Shown: positions 23,405-31,744, counted from the stretch's first letter. The stretch is DNA of 31,746 bases from Lachnospiraceae bacterium (GCA_017435025.1 JAFSFU010000088.1:1-31746), one strand, 5' to 3'. The notes: a model not told the origin generated them from the sequence alone. Program-made: numbers and translations.

Positions 23405-24628
23405 CTAAGCCTTCGCAAGCTTCGGTGTTTTTACGTTGGTCCAGATAATGGTCATGCCGATGGCGCCCATGATCGTTGCGAAGATCAGTGTGGCGGTGAT
23501 GCCCATGTGATCGATCATCGGACCGCCGATGAGGGCACTGACCACGTTGCCGAGGGTGAATGCCATGGTCATGCAGGCCTGTCCCTTGATGGCATCCTGT
23601 TTGTCCATAACAGAATTCACATAGTAAACGGAAGAAACCGTGTTGAGAGCCCACGCACCGCATGCCAAAAGCTGAACACCATAAAATGCGATGACGTTCG
23701 GCGCAAGCAGGGAGCAGAGTGCTTTGATCACAAAAAATGCTGCGGCAGTCTTATACCAGGTTGCCGCGTGAGCTTTCTTTAACAAGTATCCGAAGAAGAA
23801 CATGGTCGGAAGCTCTGCCATCGCTGCAACGGACATGGCCGTTCCGGCTTCTGCGCTGCCGCCGCCCTTGGTGGCGATGATCTGGTAGGTGAAATTATTC
23901 ATCAGCATATGACAGGTGCAGATGAACACATAACCGATCAGAACATAACAGAAACTGCGGTAGTGTTCAAAAAAGTAAAGAAGACTGTCAAATGGGTTGG
24001 AGCGTTTTGTTGCCCCAGAGCTTTTGTTTGTGCCGGAAGAAATCACTTTTTCAAATGGAAATCTTCCGACTGCCAGGATCATCAGTACGGAACAGATCAC
24101 CGCACCGAGCGGTGCTGCGAAGGTGCCGGATGCTGTAACCACAAGGCCGATGATGTAGGTTGCGATCGCATAAGCCACAGAGCCACAGCCGCGGGCAAGA
24201 CCAAAATTCAGATTTTTTCCCTGGTTGATGGATTGCATACCCAATGCATTTACCAGAGGGATCAGAAGCTGGTTCAGCATAACGAGTCCGCCGTAGCAGA
24301 GGATGATCACAGCCGCAGACCGCTTGCCGGAGATCAGCAGGATCACAGCGAGTACAGAAAAGAGTGTGCAGCAGGCGATCACGATGCGTTTTAAAGACGG
24401 ACTGGATGGTTTGTCTGCGTAAGCTGCTGTAGCCGGCTGTAAAAATGCCGAGATCAGACTGACGGACGCGATCAGAATACCAATCTGGGTGTTGGTGAAT
24501 TCTGCATCTAACAGATAGATGCTGGTGTAACTGGTGGAGGCTGCATAAGCCATCCAGAAAAACGCGTGAATGAAGCCGTAGCCTGGGGTTAGGGACCGGC
24601 CGGCAGTTCGATAGGATGTCTGTTTCAT
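23405..24628 (-). CDS. Major facilitator superfamily transporter (12 TM)
   Basis: ATG 24628 (MKQTSYRTAGRSLTPGYGF) is chosen over the longer frame from 24709 because AGAAGG lies before it and the upstream part covers the promoter. The 407-aa protein has about 12 hydrophobic helices in two halves with a central basic loop (SGTNKSSGATKRSNPFDSLL). The pattern recalls the LacY/NHS oligosaccharide-symporter branch (AFFWMAYAASTSYTSIYL at the N terminus). The substrate cannot be assigned. A palindromic operator lies in its leader. Confidence 0.85.
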   Translation of the reverse strand: MKQTSYRTAGRSLTPGYGFIHAFFWMAYAASTSYTSIYLLDAEFTNTQIGILIASVSLISAFLQPATAAYADKPSSPSLKRIVIACCTLFSVLAVILLISGKRSAAVIILCYGGLVMLNQLLIPLVNALGMQSINQGKNLNFGLARGCGSVAYAIATYIIGLVVTASGTFAAPLGAVICSVLMILAVGRFPFEKVISSGTNKSSGATKRSNPFDSLLYFFEHYRSFCYVLIGYVFICTCHMLMNNFTYQIIATKGGGSAEAGTAMSVAAMAELPTMFFFGYLLKKAHAATWYKTAAAFFVIKALCSLLAPNVIAFYGVQLLACGAWALNTVSSVYYVNSVMDKQDAIKGQACMTMAFTLGNVVSALIGGPMIDHMGITATLIFATIMGAIGMTIIWTNVKTPKLAKA

Positions 24629-24657
24629 CTTGAGTACCTTCTTGTTGTCAATGTTGG

Positions 24658-24674
24658 GGACCGTATCACGGTCC
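24658..24674. promoter_or_regulatory. Palindromic operator in MFS leader
   Basis: GGACCGT-ATC-ACGGTCC is a perfect 7-bp inverted repeat with a 3-base centre, lying between the MFS promoter -10 and its ribosome site. The position fits a repressor-binding site at the transcription start. No regulator gene is adjacent. Confidence 0.5.
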
Positions 24675-24680
24675 AATGCT

Positions 24681-24709
24681 AGTTTATAAAATGGGAAAAC
24701 GAATGTCAA
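24681..24709 (-). promoter_or_regulatory. Promoter of MFS-nitroreductase operon
   Basis: On the minus strand TTGACA (24709-24704) is a perfect -35. The -10 is either TATAAA (24688-24683, spacer 15) or TAAACT (24686-24681, spacer 17). Confidence 0.6.
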
Positions 24710-24754
24710 TGAAAAAAGTATATGTCAGAAAAAGATGCGAAACAGAGAGACTTG

Positions 24755-24763
24755 TGGTACAAT
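24755..24763 (+). promoter_or_regulatory. Extended -10 promoter of xpaC-telA
   Basis: TGGTACAAT reads as an extended -10 (TGN plus TACAAT, 24758-24763), 45 bases before the xpaC start. The -35 region is weak. Confidence 0.5.
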
Positions 24764-24807
24764 GACTCTATATACGACCATTTCGAAAGAAAAGGAGTTG
24801 ATGGTGG

Positions 24808-25980
24808 ATGAATTACCGGGATCGGGAACGATTGAAACAACTAATTCAGATGGCTGCGATGCATGGTTCTGATTTCCTTGGAAAGAAGATGTCGGATATG
24901 GGACAGAGGGGACCATTTCGCGATCCGGATATTATTGATATGCCTCAGGAAGATGAGCTTTACAAAAAAAATCCGGGTAGAAAGGCTTTGGGAATTACGT
25001 TCACTGCTGTAGGATGCGGTGTTGGTGGAATGATCTTTCTGGCCGATCTTGTGATGCTGGGGTTTCTGGCGATGATGGGAGAGGCAACCGCAGGATTGAT
25101 CTTATCATCTATAACGTTGCCGTTTTTAGGCGGCTTTGGTTATATGGCGTGGAAAGGGATAAAAATGATCGGTCGTGCAAACCGGTTTCGCTCCTATGTG
25201 CAGACTTTGGGTCAGGAAGAAATGTGCAACATCAAAAAGCTGGCACAGAGTGTTGGAAAAAAGGAGAAATTTGTTGTCCGTGATGTGGAAAAGATGATTC
25301 GGGAAGGATGGTTTTTGCAGGGGCACCTGGACGATAAGAAGACTTGTCTGATGGTGACGGATCACATGTACCGGGAATACCGAAAGATTGAAGCGGAACG
25401 GGCCAGACACCTGTTGGAGGAGGAAGAACGCCGGAAACGGGTGCAGGCCGAGGCTGAGAACAAGAGGCAGGAGGAAGAATTGCGCCGGAAAGCTTCGGAC
25501 GAAGCAAGGAGAGGACTATCTCCGGAGCTGCGAAAGGTGATCGAACAGGGAGACACTTATGTGAGAAAGATCCGCCAGTGCAACGATGCGATTCCGGGTG
25601 AAGTGGTATCTGCCAAAATTGACCGGATGGAGATTCTTGTGGACAGAATCTTTGACCGGGTGGAACAGAAACCGGAAACCGTCGGTGAGATCCGTAAACT
25701 GATGGAATATTATCTCCCAACAACCGTGAAGCTTTTGGAAACCTATGCAGAGATGGATGCGCAGCCGGTAGGCGGTGAAAATATTCGTGCAGCGAAGAAA
25801 GAAATTGAAGATACAATAGATACGATCAACGCTGCGTTTGAAAAGCTGTTAGACAGTCTTTTCCAGAATGACGCGTGGGATATCTCCTCAGATATTTCTG
25901 TGCTCAATACCATGCTGGCGCAGGAAGGTCTGAAAGATGACGGATTAAAAAACAGGTCAGCAGGCACTGATAAACGATAG
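24808..25980 (+). CDS. xpaC: XpaC-like protein (5-bromo-4-chloroindolyl phosphate hydrolysis family)
   Basis: A 390-aa protein with two adjacent membrane helices (residues about 55-105, ALGITFTAVGCGVGGMIFLA and ITLPFLGGFGYMAWKGI), then a domain with KKLAQSVGKKEKFVVRDVEK. A long charged coiled coil follows (residues about 190-240) and a C-terminal helical XpaC domain (ISDISVLNTMLAQEGL). The family usually pairs with TelA, as here (gap 15 bases). The pair is linked to tolerance of toxic anions and envelope stress, but the biochemistry is unknown. The ribosome site is AAAGGAG. Confidence 0.85.
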   Translation: MNYRDRERLKQLIQMAAMHGSDFLGKKMSDMGQRGPFRDPDIIDMPQEDELYKKNPGRKALGITFTAVGCGVGGMIFLADLVMLGFLAMMGEATAGLILSSITLPFLGGFGYMAWKGIKMIGRANRFRSYVQTLGQEEMCNIKKLAQSVGKKEKFVVRDVEKMIREGWFLQGHLDDKKTCLMVTDHMYREYRKIEAERARHLLEEEERRKRVQAEAENKRQEEELRRKASDEARRGLSPELRKVIEQGDTYVRKIRQCNDAIPGEVVSAKIDRMEILVDRIFDRVEQKPETVGEIRKLMEYYLPTTVKLLETYAEMDAQPVGGENIRAAKKEIEDTIDTINAAFEKLLDSLFQNDAWDISSDISVLNTMLAQEGLKDDGLKNRSAGTDKR

Positions 25981-25995
25981 CAGGAGGATTGGAAT

Positions 25996-27135
25996 ATGAC
26001 AAATGAATTTGATAATATGCAGACAGCACCGGTGCTCACATTGGAGCCGTTCAAAGAGGAAGAAGTAAAACAGGAAGCAGTCGTAGTGGAAGAACAGCCG
26101 GTAGTGGAAGAACCGATTCTTTCCGAGGAGGAACAGGCGGCGGTGGAAGCTTTTGCCAGCCAGATTGATCTGACAAACTCCTCTATGATCCTGCAGTACG
26201 GCGCAGGCACACAGAAAAAGATGGCTGACTTCTCGGAAAGTGCTTTGGAGAAGGTGCGCACAAAAGACCTTGGCGAAGTGGGAGAACTGCTCTCCAACGT
26301 GGTCGGTGAACTGAAGGATTTTGATGCCGATGAGGAAGAAAAGGGATTTTTTGGTCTGTTTAAGAAATCGGCCAACAAGCTGGATAAGATGAAGACCAAA
26401 TATGCAAAAGCGGAAACCAATATCAACCAGATTTGTACGGTTTTGGAGTCTCATCAGGTGCAGCTGATGAAGGATATTGCTGTTCTGGACAAGATGTATG
26501 ATCTGAATCTGACTTATTTTAAGGAGCTTTCCATGTATATTCTGGCAGGTAAGAAAAAACTGCAGGAGACAAGAAGCGGAAAGCTGCAGGAACTGATTCA
26601 GAAGGCACAGATCAGCGGTCTTCCGGAGGATGCGCAGGCTGCCCGCGATCTGGAAGCGATGTGTACCAGATTTGAGAAAAAGGTTCATGATCTGGAACTG
26701 ACCAGAACAATCTCCATGCAGACCGGACCGCAGATCCGTCTGGTGCAGGGAAATGACACTTTGATGGTGGAAAAGATCCAGTCCACGATCGTCAATACGA
26801 TCCCACTTTGGAAGAGTCAGATGGTGCTGGCTCTTGGCGTGGAACACTCCTCTCAGGCGGCAGAAGCCCAGCGCGAAGTGACGGATATGACCAATGAGCT
26901 TTTAAAGCGCAATGCGGAGAAGTTAAAACTGGCAACTATCGAGACCGCAAAAGAATCCGAGCGTGGAATTGTGGAGATGGAGACACTGAAATCTACCAAT
27001 CAGGCACTGATCACAACGTTTGATGAGGTGATGAAGATTCAGGAAGAAGGACGTCAGAAGAGACGCGAAGCCGAGGCTGAGATGCTGAGGCTGGAGAACG
27101 AGCTGAAAGCAAAACTGCTGGAGATTCAGAAATAA
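25996..27135 (+). CDS. telA: TelA-like toxic anion resistance protein
   Basis: The 379-aa, mostly helical protein matches the toxic anion resistance (TelA) family: an acidic N-terminal tail (EEEVKQEAVVVEEQPVVEEP), then a domain with GFFGLFKKSANKLDKMKTKY, NQICTVLESHQVQLMKDIAV, and TNQALITTFDEVMKIQEEGR. It ends in a charged coiled coil. The family is named for tellurite resistance. It follows xpaC by 15 bases with GCAGGAGG, so both are one operon. Confidence 0.92.
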   Translation: MTNEFDNMQTAPVLTLEPFKEEEVKQEAVVVEEQPVVEEPILSEEEQAAVEAFASQIDLTNSSMILQYGAGTQKKMADFSESALEKVRTKDLGEVGELLSNVVGELKDFDADEEEKGFFGLFKKSANKLDKMKTKYAKAETNINQICTVLESHQVQLMKDIAVLDKMYDLNLTYFKELSMYILAGKKKLQETRSGKLQELIQKAQISGLPEDAQAARDLEAMCTRFEKKVHDLELTRTISMQTGPQIRLVQGNDTLMVEKIQSTIVNTIPLWKSQMVLALGVEHSSQAAEAQREVTDMTNELLKRNAEKLKLATIETAKESERGIVEMETLKSTNQALITTFDEVMKIQEEGRQKRREAEAEMLRLENELKAKLLEIQK

Positions 27136-27156
27136 ACCAGTGAAAATAATCAAATA

Positions 27157-27197
27157 AAAAGGCAGGTCACTTTGGTTTTCGTGACTTGCCTTTTGGT
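27157..27197. terminator. Bidirectional terminator between telA and pfkB-type gene
   Basis: AAAAGGCAGGTCAC (27157-27170) pairs with GTGACTTGCCTTTT (27181-27194). A-tract on one side and T-tract on the other let it stop transcripts from both converging genes. Confidence 0.85.
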
Positions 27198-28094
27198 TTA
27201 TCTGGTTGGTAACTGTTCTTTTTTCAACTTGATACCCTGCACCCCAACCACTGCTGCAGCAACCGTATTTGCGTAAGCGATGGAATCGATCAGGGACCAA
27301 TCTTTTGTGAGACATGCGATCACCGTACCTGCATGGGAATCACCGGCACCGATGGTGTCGACCACGTGCTCCGCCGGAACGGATGCGATCATGTGCTCAA
27401 GGCCATTTTGATCGATACAGAAAGTTCCCTGAGAGCCGAGGGTGATAATGACTGCATTTTGTGTTCGTGCATGCAGGTGACGTCCGGCTTCTTTGATGTC
27501 ATCTTTTCCGCTTAATGCCATAGCCTCCAGCTCATTGATATGGAGCATTGGGCGCAGATTCAGCATACGGTCAATTTTGTCAGCAGTAATATGTTTCAGT
27601 CTTGGGCCCGGTGCAAAAAATACCTGCAGACATGGATTTCCTTCCAGGTATTCAATGATCTCGTATCCCGTCGGTTCTTCTACCTCGATGCCGCAGACAT
27701 AACAGAGTCCGAAGTCCTCGGCGCGGTAGGACTCCATCCATTCTTTTCGGAATACATATTCGGCTCCGTGATAGGACATGAAGGTGCGTTCGCCGGATTC
27801 TTCCACAAGGCAGTAGCAGCAGCCGTTTTCCATATCCGGAATGCGCACGGTGATCGGCGCACCCTCCTCGGTCAGGCATTTGGCAACATAGTCACCGTAC
27901 ATGCCGGTACCCACCGGGCTGATATGGGTGCACGGCGTATCCAGAAGGCGGGCAATATAGGTCACATTGTGGGAACAGCCTCCGAGTGCCATTGTCTGGG
28001 CTGTCGGATGCACATCCTCCTGAGTGACCGGAAGATGGGGGATATTCATGATGATGTCCACGCAGGTGGAGCCGATGATCAGTGCTGGTTTCAT
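27198..28094 (-). CDS. PfkB-family carbohydrate/nucleoside kinase
   Basis: A 298-aa kinase of the ribokinase/PfkB family. The second family signature DTIGAGDSHAG lies at residues 246-256 (catalytic D252 in GAGD), and the N-terminal GGCSHNVTYIARLL (residues 38-51) is the substrate-side GG motif. It transfers phosphate from ATP to a sugar, nucleoside or similar alcohol. The substrate cannot be assigned from sequence. AAGGAATG precedes the ATG (minus strand). The gene is convergent with telA and divergent from the CARF nuclease gene. Confidence 0.9.
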   Translation of the reverse strand: MKPALIIGSTCVDIIMNIPHLPVTQEDVHPTAQTMALGGCSHNVTYIARLLDTPCTHISPVGTGMYGDYVAKCLTEEGAPITVRIPDMENGCCYCLVEESGERTFMSYHGAEYVFRKEWMESYRAEDFGLCYVCGIEVEEPTGYEIIEYLEGNPCLQVFFAPGPRLKHITADKIDRMLNLRPMLHINELEAMALSGKDDIKEAGRHLHARTQNAVIITLGSQGTFCIDQNGLEHMIASVPAEHVVDTIGAGDSHAGTVIACLTKDWSLIDSIAYANTVAAAVVGVQGIKLKKEQLPTR

Positions 28095-28149
28095 TGTAAA
28101 TCATTCCTTTTCATTTGCAGGTTTTTGTCTTATAATTATAGTATGAATC

Positions 28150-28207
28150 ATCCGAAATGACAATCCGGAATTGGCGGAACTCGTTGACGCGTGCTTGGCA
28201 TTTCGGA
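28150..28207 (+). promoter_or_regulatory. Structured, tRNA-like leader of the CARF-nuclease gene
   Basis: TCCGAAATG (28150-28158) and CATTTCGGA (28199-28207) are a perfect 9-bp inverted repeat enclosing 40 bases. Inside, CCGGAATTGGCGGAACTCGT then TGACGCG (28165-28191) closely resembles the acceptor/D-arm 5' part of a bacterial tRNA-Leu, with one extra T. No anticodon arm or T arm follows, so it is not a tRNA gene. A TATAAT box lies upstream at 28131-28136. Confidence 0.45.
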
Positions 28208-28221
28208 GAAGGAGAAAGACC

Positions 28222-29376
28222 ATGATCGTAAACATAGAATTTTTTGACGAAGAGCCGATCGAGAACGTGATCACCAATCTGAATTATGAGGTGGATAAAA
28301 CCATCTTCTTTGGATATGAAGAGTTTATGTGTCCGTACAGAAGCAGCGTGGAGAAATTTTTGAGACGTGTCTGTGGTGTGCAGGAAGTTGAGTTTTATCC
28401 GGTTGTACGAGATGATCTGACGGCGATCATGAATGTTATTTCCGAGGTAATAAAGAGGGAGAAAGAGGCCGGCAATCAGGTCTATTTTGACCTGACCGGC
28501 GGAGAGAGTCTATTGCTAGTTGCGTTCGGTATCCTGTCACAGAATTTCGAAGCACCGATGTTTATGTACGATATTCCGAAGAATGAACTGAAAGAGTTCT
28601 GCTGTTCAGGAAATGCGCTGAGCGGTGTGGCAAAAAAACGGCCGATCCGTATGAATCTGGATCAGTTTGTGTCCCTTTACAATGGAATGATCAATTATAG
28701 ACAGAAAAAGCTCTTTAAGGAGCTGAATGAAAATGATGGGGCCGATATTGAGAATCTCTGGAAGCTTTCCAGAGAATTCAGCGATGAATGGGTGCACTAT
28801 TCGTCGGTACTGAGGAAATTTCCACCGGATGCGGATCTGATGGTAGAGGCAGAACGCGAGGTGTTTCAGAGTGAGTTTCGACGTCACAAGCGTGCGGGAA
28901 ATATCAAGGATTTTCACAAGTTTATGCACGCGTGCAGCCATTTGGGGTTCGTAAAACTGTACGCGGCCGGTAAGAATGGGTATAAGTTTGTATACAAGAA
29001 TTCTGCGATCAAGCAGATGATCTGGGACAGTGGAAGCATTCTGGAAATGTATGTGTACCTGTCAGAAAGCCGCAAAGCTGAGATGGATGACTGCAGAGTT
29101 GGCGTCCATATTGACTGGGACGGTGTTTTCCAGCAGGGTGGAAATCCGGATGTTTTGAATGAGATCGATGTCATGTCGATCCAGAACAATCTGCCGATTT
29201 TTATCTCCTGTAAGATTGGAAGTGTGGATCAGATGGCTCTTTATGAGTTGGAGACTGTGGCAAATCGTTTTGGCGGAAAATATGCAAAAAAGGTGTTGGC
29301 GACGGCACAGCCCCTTTCTCAGGGACATATGCGAAGAGCAGAAGAGATGGGAATTGAAGTGCGAGTGATGCGGTAA
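28222..29376 (+). CDS. CARF-domain nuclease, Card1/Can2-like (DUF1887)
   Basis: A 384-aa protein. Residues 1 to about 140 match a CARF sensor domain: strand MIVNIEFF, then VYFDLTGGES (D90-G94), the ligand-loop motif comparable to the TGG loop of Card1. A helical linker region follows. Residues about 265-384 are a PD-(D/E)xK nuclease with E275 (SILEMYVY), D316 (NEIDVMS) and K331 (FISCKIG). Card1/Can2 enzymes are activated by cyclic tetra-adenylate and cut nucleic acids (established). ATG 28222 follows GAAGGAG; a longer frame begins at TTG 28171 but reads through the tRNA-like leader. No CRISPR array or Cas10 is in the window. Confidence 0.85.
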   Translation: MIVNIEFFDEEPIENVITNLNYEVDKTIFFGYEEFMCPYRSSVEKFLRRVCGVQEVEFYPVVRDDLTAIMNVISEVIKREKEAGNQVYFDLTGGESLLLVAFGILSQNFEAPMFMYDIPKNELKEFCCSGNALSGVAKKRPIRMNLDQFVSLYNGMINYRQKKLFKELNENDGADIENLWKLSREFSDEWVHYSSVLRKFPPDADLMVEAEREVFQSEFRRHKRAGNIKDFHKFMHACSHLGFVKLYAAGKNGYKFVYKNSAIKQMIWDSGSILEMYVYLSESRKAEMDDCRVGVHIDWDGVFQQGGNPDVLNEIDVMSIQNNLPIFISCKIGSVDQMALYELETVANRFGGKYAKKVLATAQPLSQGHMRRAEEMGIEVRVMR

Positions 29377-29385
29377 AATAAGAAG

Positions 29386-29427
29386 AGTCGGGATGCAGAT
29401 CGATGACAGAGCTGTATCCCGACTTTT
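29386..29427. terminator. Bidirectional terminator between CARF nuclease and sigG
   Basis: AGTCGGGATGCAG (29386-29398) pairs with CTGTATCCCGACT (29412-29424) with one wobble, followed by TTT. It lies between two convergent genes. Confidence 0.8.
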
Positions 29428-29437
29428 GTATAGAACT

Positions 29438-30214
29438 TTAATTCAGATAATTTCGCATGCTTTTTAATGCATTCTTTTCCAGACGCGACACCTGTGCCTG
29501 ACTGATCCCGATTTCTTCTGCAACTTCTGTTTGGGTCTTTCCATCATAAAAACGCATGTTGATGATGTGGCGTTCTCGTTCAGGCAGACGTTTCATGGCC
29601 TCATTCAGTGAGATCTGCTCGATCCAGTTTTCTTCACGATTCTTTTTGTCGCTGATCTGGTCCATGACACAGAGGGGATCCCCACCGTCGGTGTAGACCG
29701 GCTCATAAAGACTGACCGGACTTTGTATGGCATCCATAGCGTAGGCGATTTCTTCTTTGCTGACGCCGATTTCGTCGGCGATCTCCATGATCGTCGGTTC
29801 TTTCATTGTCTTTTTCATGATACTTTCTTTCGCATAAATGGCTTTGTATGCAGTATCACGCAGAGAGCGACTGACCCGGATCGAGTTGTTGTCACGCAGG
29901 TAACGCCGCACTTCGCCCAGGATCATTGGAACCGCGTACGTGGAAAATTTGACATTCTGTGTGATGTCAAAATTGTCGATGGCTTTCATGAGACCGATGC
30001 ACCCGATCTGAAATAAGTCATCAAGGTTTTCGCTGCTGTTTGAAAAGCGCTGTATTACGCTGAGGACCAGTCGCAGGTTTCCTTTGATATAGTCTTCTCT
30101 GGCCTGTTTGTCTCCGGCGAGGATTTTCTGAAACAGTTCTTCTTTTTCTTCCGTGGTAAGTAATGGCAGTTTTGCAGTGTTCACTCCGCAGATTTCAACT
30201 TTATAACCGGACAT
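29438..30214 (-). CDS. sigG: Forespore RNA polymerase sigma factor SigG
   Basis: The 258-aa protein has the SigG N-terminal signature (NKVEICGV-like: GYKVEICGVNTAKLPLLT). Region 2 reads GNLRLVLSVIQRFSNSSENL then DDLFQIGCIGLMKAIDNFD and FSTYAVPMILGEVRRYLRD. Region 3 is near ADEIGVSKEEIAYAMDAI and region 4 is ERERHIINMRFYDGKTQTEV with the helix-turn-helix EEIGISQAQVSRLEKNALK. It directs late forespore transcription. ATG 30214 has GGAGGT 6 bases upstream; the longer frame from 30232 is rejected. Confidence 0.95.
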   Translation of the reverse strand: MSGYKVEICGVNTAKLPLLTTEEKEELFQKILAGDKQAREDYIKGNLRLVLSVIQRFSNSSENLDDLFQIGCIGLMKAIDNFDITQNVKFSTYAVPMILGEVRRYLRDNNSIRVSRSLRDTAYKAIYAKESIMKKTMKEPTIMEIADEIGVSKEEIAYAMDAIQSPVSLYEPVYTDGGDPLCVMDQISDKKNREENWIEQISLNEAMKRLPERERHIINMRFYDGKTQTEVAEEIGISQAQVSRLEKNALKSMRNYLN

Positions 30215-30258
30215 AGTCTTACCTCCGCACATGTATTCTTAGAAAATTGTTATAAAAG

Positions 30259-30288
30259 AATGATGTACGGATTTCGGACCATTTATAC
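30259..30288 (-). promoter_or_regulatory. Possible sigma-F/sigma-G promoter of sigG
   Basis: On the minus strand GTATA (30288-30284), an 18-base spacer and CATCATT (30265-30259) fit the forespore consensus GYATA and CATNNTA with one mismatch. sigG is known to be read by sigma-F and by itself. Confidence 0.45.
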
Positions 30289-30323
30289 AGGAACCAAAAT
30301 GAAAAAAATTCCGAGTGCAGCTA

Positions 30324-30353
30324 TTGACGGCATCCCTGCATTATTTTTATAAT
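30324..30353 (+). promoter_or_regulatory. Sigma-A promoter of aminotransferase gene
   Basis: TTGACG (30324-30329), 18-base spacer and TATAAT (30348-30353), 50 bases before the start codon. Confidence 0.75.
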
Positions 30354-30403
30354 ATCAGTTAGTTACGTTTGATAAAATTCTGGTAAAAGTAAGGAGTTTA
30401 GAT

Positions 30404-31582
30404 ATGCCAAGATTAAGTGACCGTGTTAGTAAATTTACCGACTCTGTGATTCGTCGTATGACAAGGATCAGCGATGCGCATGGCGCGATCAATCTTTCCC
30501 AGGGTTTTCCGGATTTTGATCCGCCGAAGGAGATTATGGATGCACTGGCAAAAGCTGCCTACGAAGGACCGCACCAGTATTCGATCACATTCGGTGCAGA
30601 CAATTTCCGAGAGGCACTGGCAAAAAAACAGGGACGTGCCATTCACCGGGAAATTGATCCGAAGACGGAGATTGTTGTCACTTGCGGAGGCACGGAGGCT
30701 ATGATGTGTGCCATGATGACCATCTGCAATCCGGGCGATAAAGTGCTTGTATTCTCACCGTTTTACGAGAATTATGGAGCTGATGCGATTCTTTCCGGTG
30801 CGGAACCGATCTATATTCCGCTGGTGCCGCCGGAGTTTAATTTTGATATCAATCTGATTGAAGACGGATTTAAGCAGGGGGCCAAAGCGATCATCGTGTG
30901 CAATCCGTCCAATCCGTGCGGAAAAGTGTTCACGGAGGAAGAATTGATGGCGATCGGTAAATTGGCGCTTAAATACGATGCATTTGTGGTGACAGACGAG
31001 GTGTATGAACATATGGTCTATGCTCCGAACCATCATACCTGTATGGCGGCGCTTCCGGGCATGTATGACCATACGATCACATGCAACTCCCTGTCTAAAA
31101 CCTATTCCATCACCGGATGGCGTCTAGGCTATCTGATCGGACCGGAAGAAGTGATCGAGAATGCAAAAAAAGTTCATGACTTTCTGACCGTCGGTGCAGC
31201 TGCTCCGCTTCAGGAGGCAGCTACGGTAGGTTTGAATTTTCCGCAGTCCTATTACGATAAGCTTTTGGAGACCTATACCAAGAAGCGTGATTATTTCCTG
31301 GCCGGTCTCGACCGCATCGGCTTAAAACATAACGTGCCGCAGGGAACGTACTTTGTTATGCTGGATATTCAGGAATTTTTAGATCTTCCGCAGTTTGCAG
31401 GCTTTACCGATCTTGAGTTTTGTGAGTGGATGATCGTCAACATCGGTGTTGCTGCTGTACCGGGATCCAGTTTCTTTAAGGAAGACGTGAGAAATCTGAT
31501 CCGACTTCATTTCGCGAGAGAAGAAGAGACATTGGATGAGGCACTGAGACGATTGGAGAAGCTGCAGGAGCTGTTGAAGTAA
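30404..31582 (+). CDS. Class I/II pyridoxal-phosphate aminotransferase
   Basis: A 392-aa fold-type I aminotransferase. The PLP lysine is K232 in NSLSKTYSITGWRLGY, with R240 for the substrate carboxylate, N167 in CNPSNPCGK and D198 in VVTDEVYEHM. The N-terminal INLSQGFPDFDPP is typical of the aspartate/aromatic aminotransferase branch. It moves an amino group between an amino acid and a 2-oxo acid in the cytoplasm; the exact substrate is unknown. AAGGAG precedes the ATG. It has its own promoter, divergent from sigG. Confidence 0.92.
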   Translation: MPRLSDRVSKFTDSVIRRMTRISDAHGAINLSQGFPDFDPPKEIMDALAKAAYEGPHQYSITFGADNFREALAKKQGRAIHREIDPKTEIVVTCGGTEAMMCAMMTICNPGDKVLVFSPFYENYGADAILSGAEPIYIPLVPPEFNFDINLIEDGFKQGAKAIIVCNPSNPCGKVFTEEELMAIGKLALKYDAFVVTDEVYEHMVYAPNHHTCMAALPGMYDHTITCNSLSKTYSITGWRLGYLIGPEEVIENAKKVHDFLTVGAAAPLQEAATVGLNFPQSYYDKLLETYTKKRDYFLAGLDRIGLKHNVPQGTYFVMLDIQEFLDLPQFAGFTDLEFCEWMIVNIGVAAVPGSSFFKEDVRNLIRLHFAREEETLDEALRRLEKLQELLK

Positions 31583-31621
31583 ATTGATATTTCATTCAGT
31601 GATGCAAGTTTTATTTGCTCA

Positions 31622-31744
31622 TTAGATTATAAGATTATAAAGTAAATGCAGTATTTTCAAACATGCTTCGTTTTCGGATTTTGTCCGTGCATCTATGATC
31701 AGCTGCTCTGTTAACTCGCTCCTGCGGAGCTCAAACAGAACGCC
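31622..31744 (-). CDS. Partial minus-strand ORF or dispersed repeat, doubtful
   Basis: An open frame enters from the right edge on the minus strand and ends at TAA 31624-31622, giving 40 residues (ELRRSELTEQLIIDARTKSE in the middle). The pattern looks protein-like, but the region also holds a GCTCC/GGAGC inverted repeat. I cannot tell the C terminus of a gene from a translated dispersed intergenic repeat. The rest of 31583-31746 shows no feature. Confidence 0.3.
   Translation of the reverse strand, partial: GVLFELRRSELTEQLIIDARTKSENEACLKILHLLYNLII

Noticed and set aside
27540..28160. 206-codon plus-strand frame
   Set aside because: It is antisense to the PfkB kinase gene, whose signature motifs are intact.
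28171..28221. N-terminal extension of the CARF nuclease beginning MAELVDACLAF
   Set aside because: This is the translation of the tRNA-like D-arm in the leader. ATG 28222 has a clear ribosome site and gives the expected CARF first strand.
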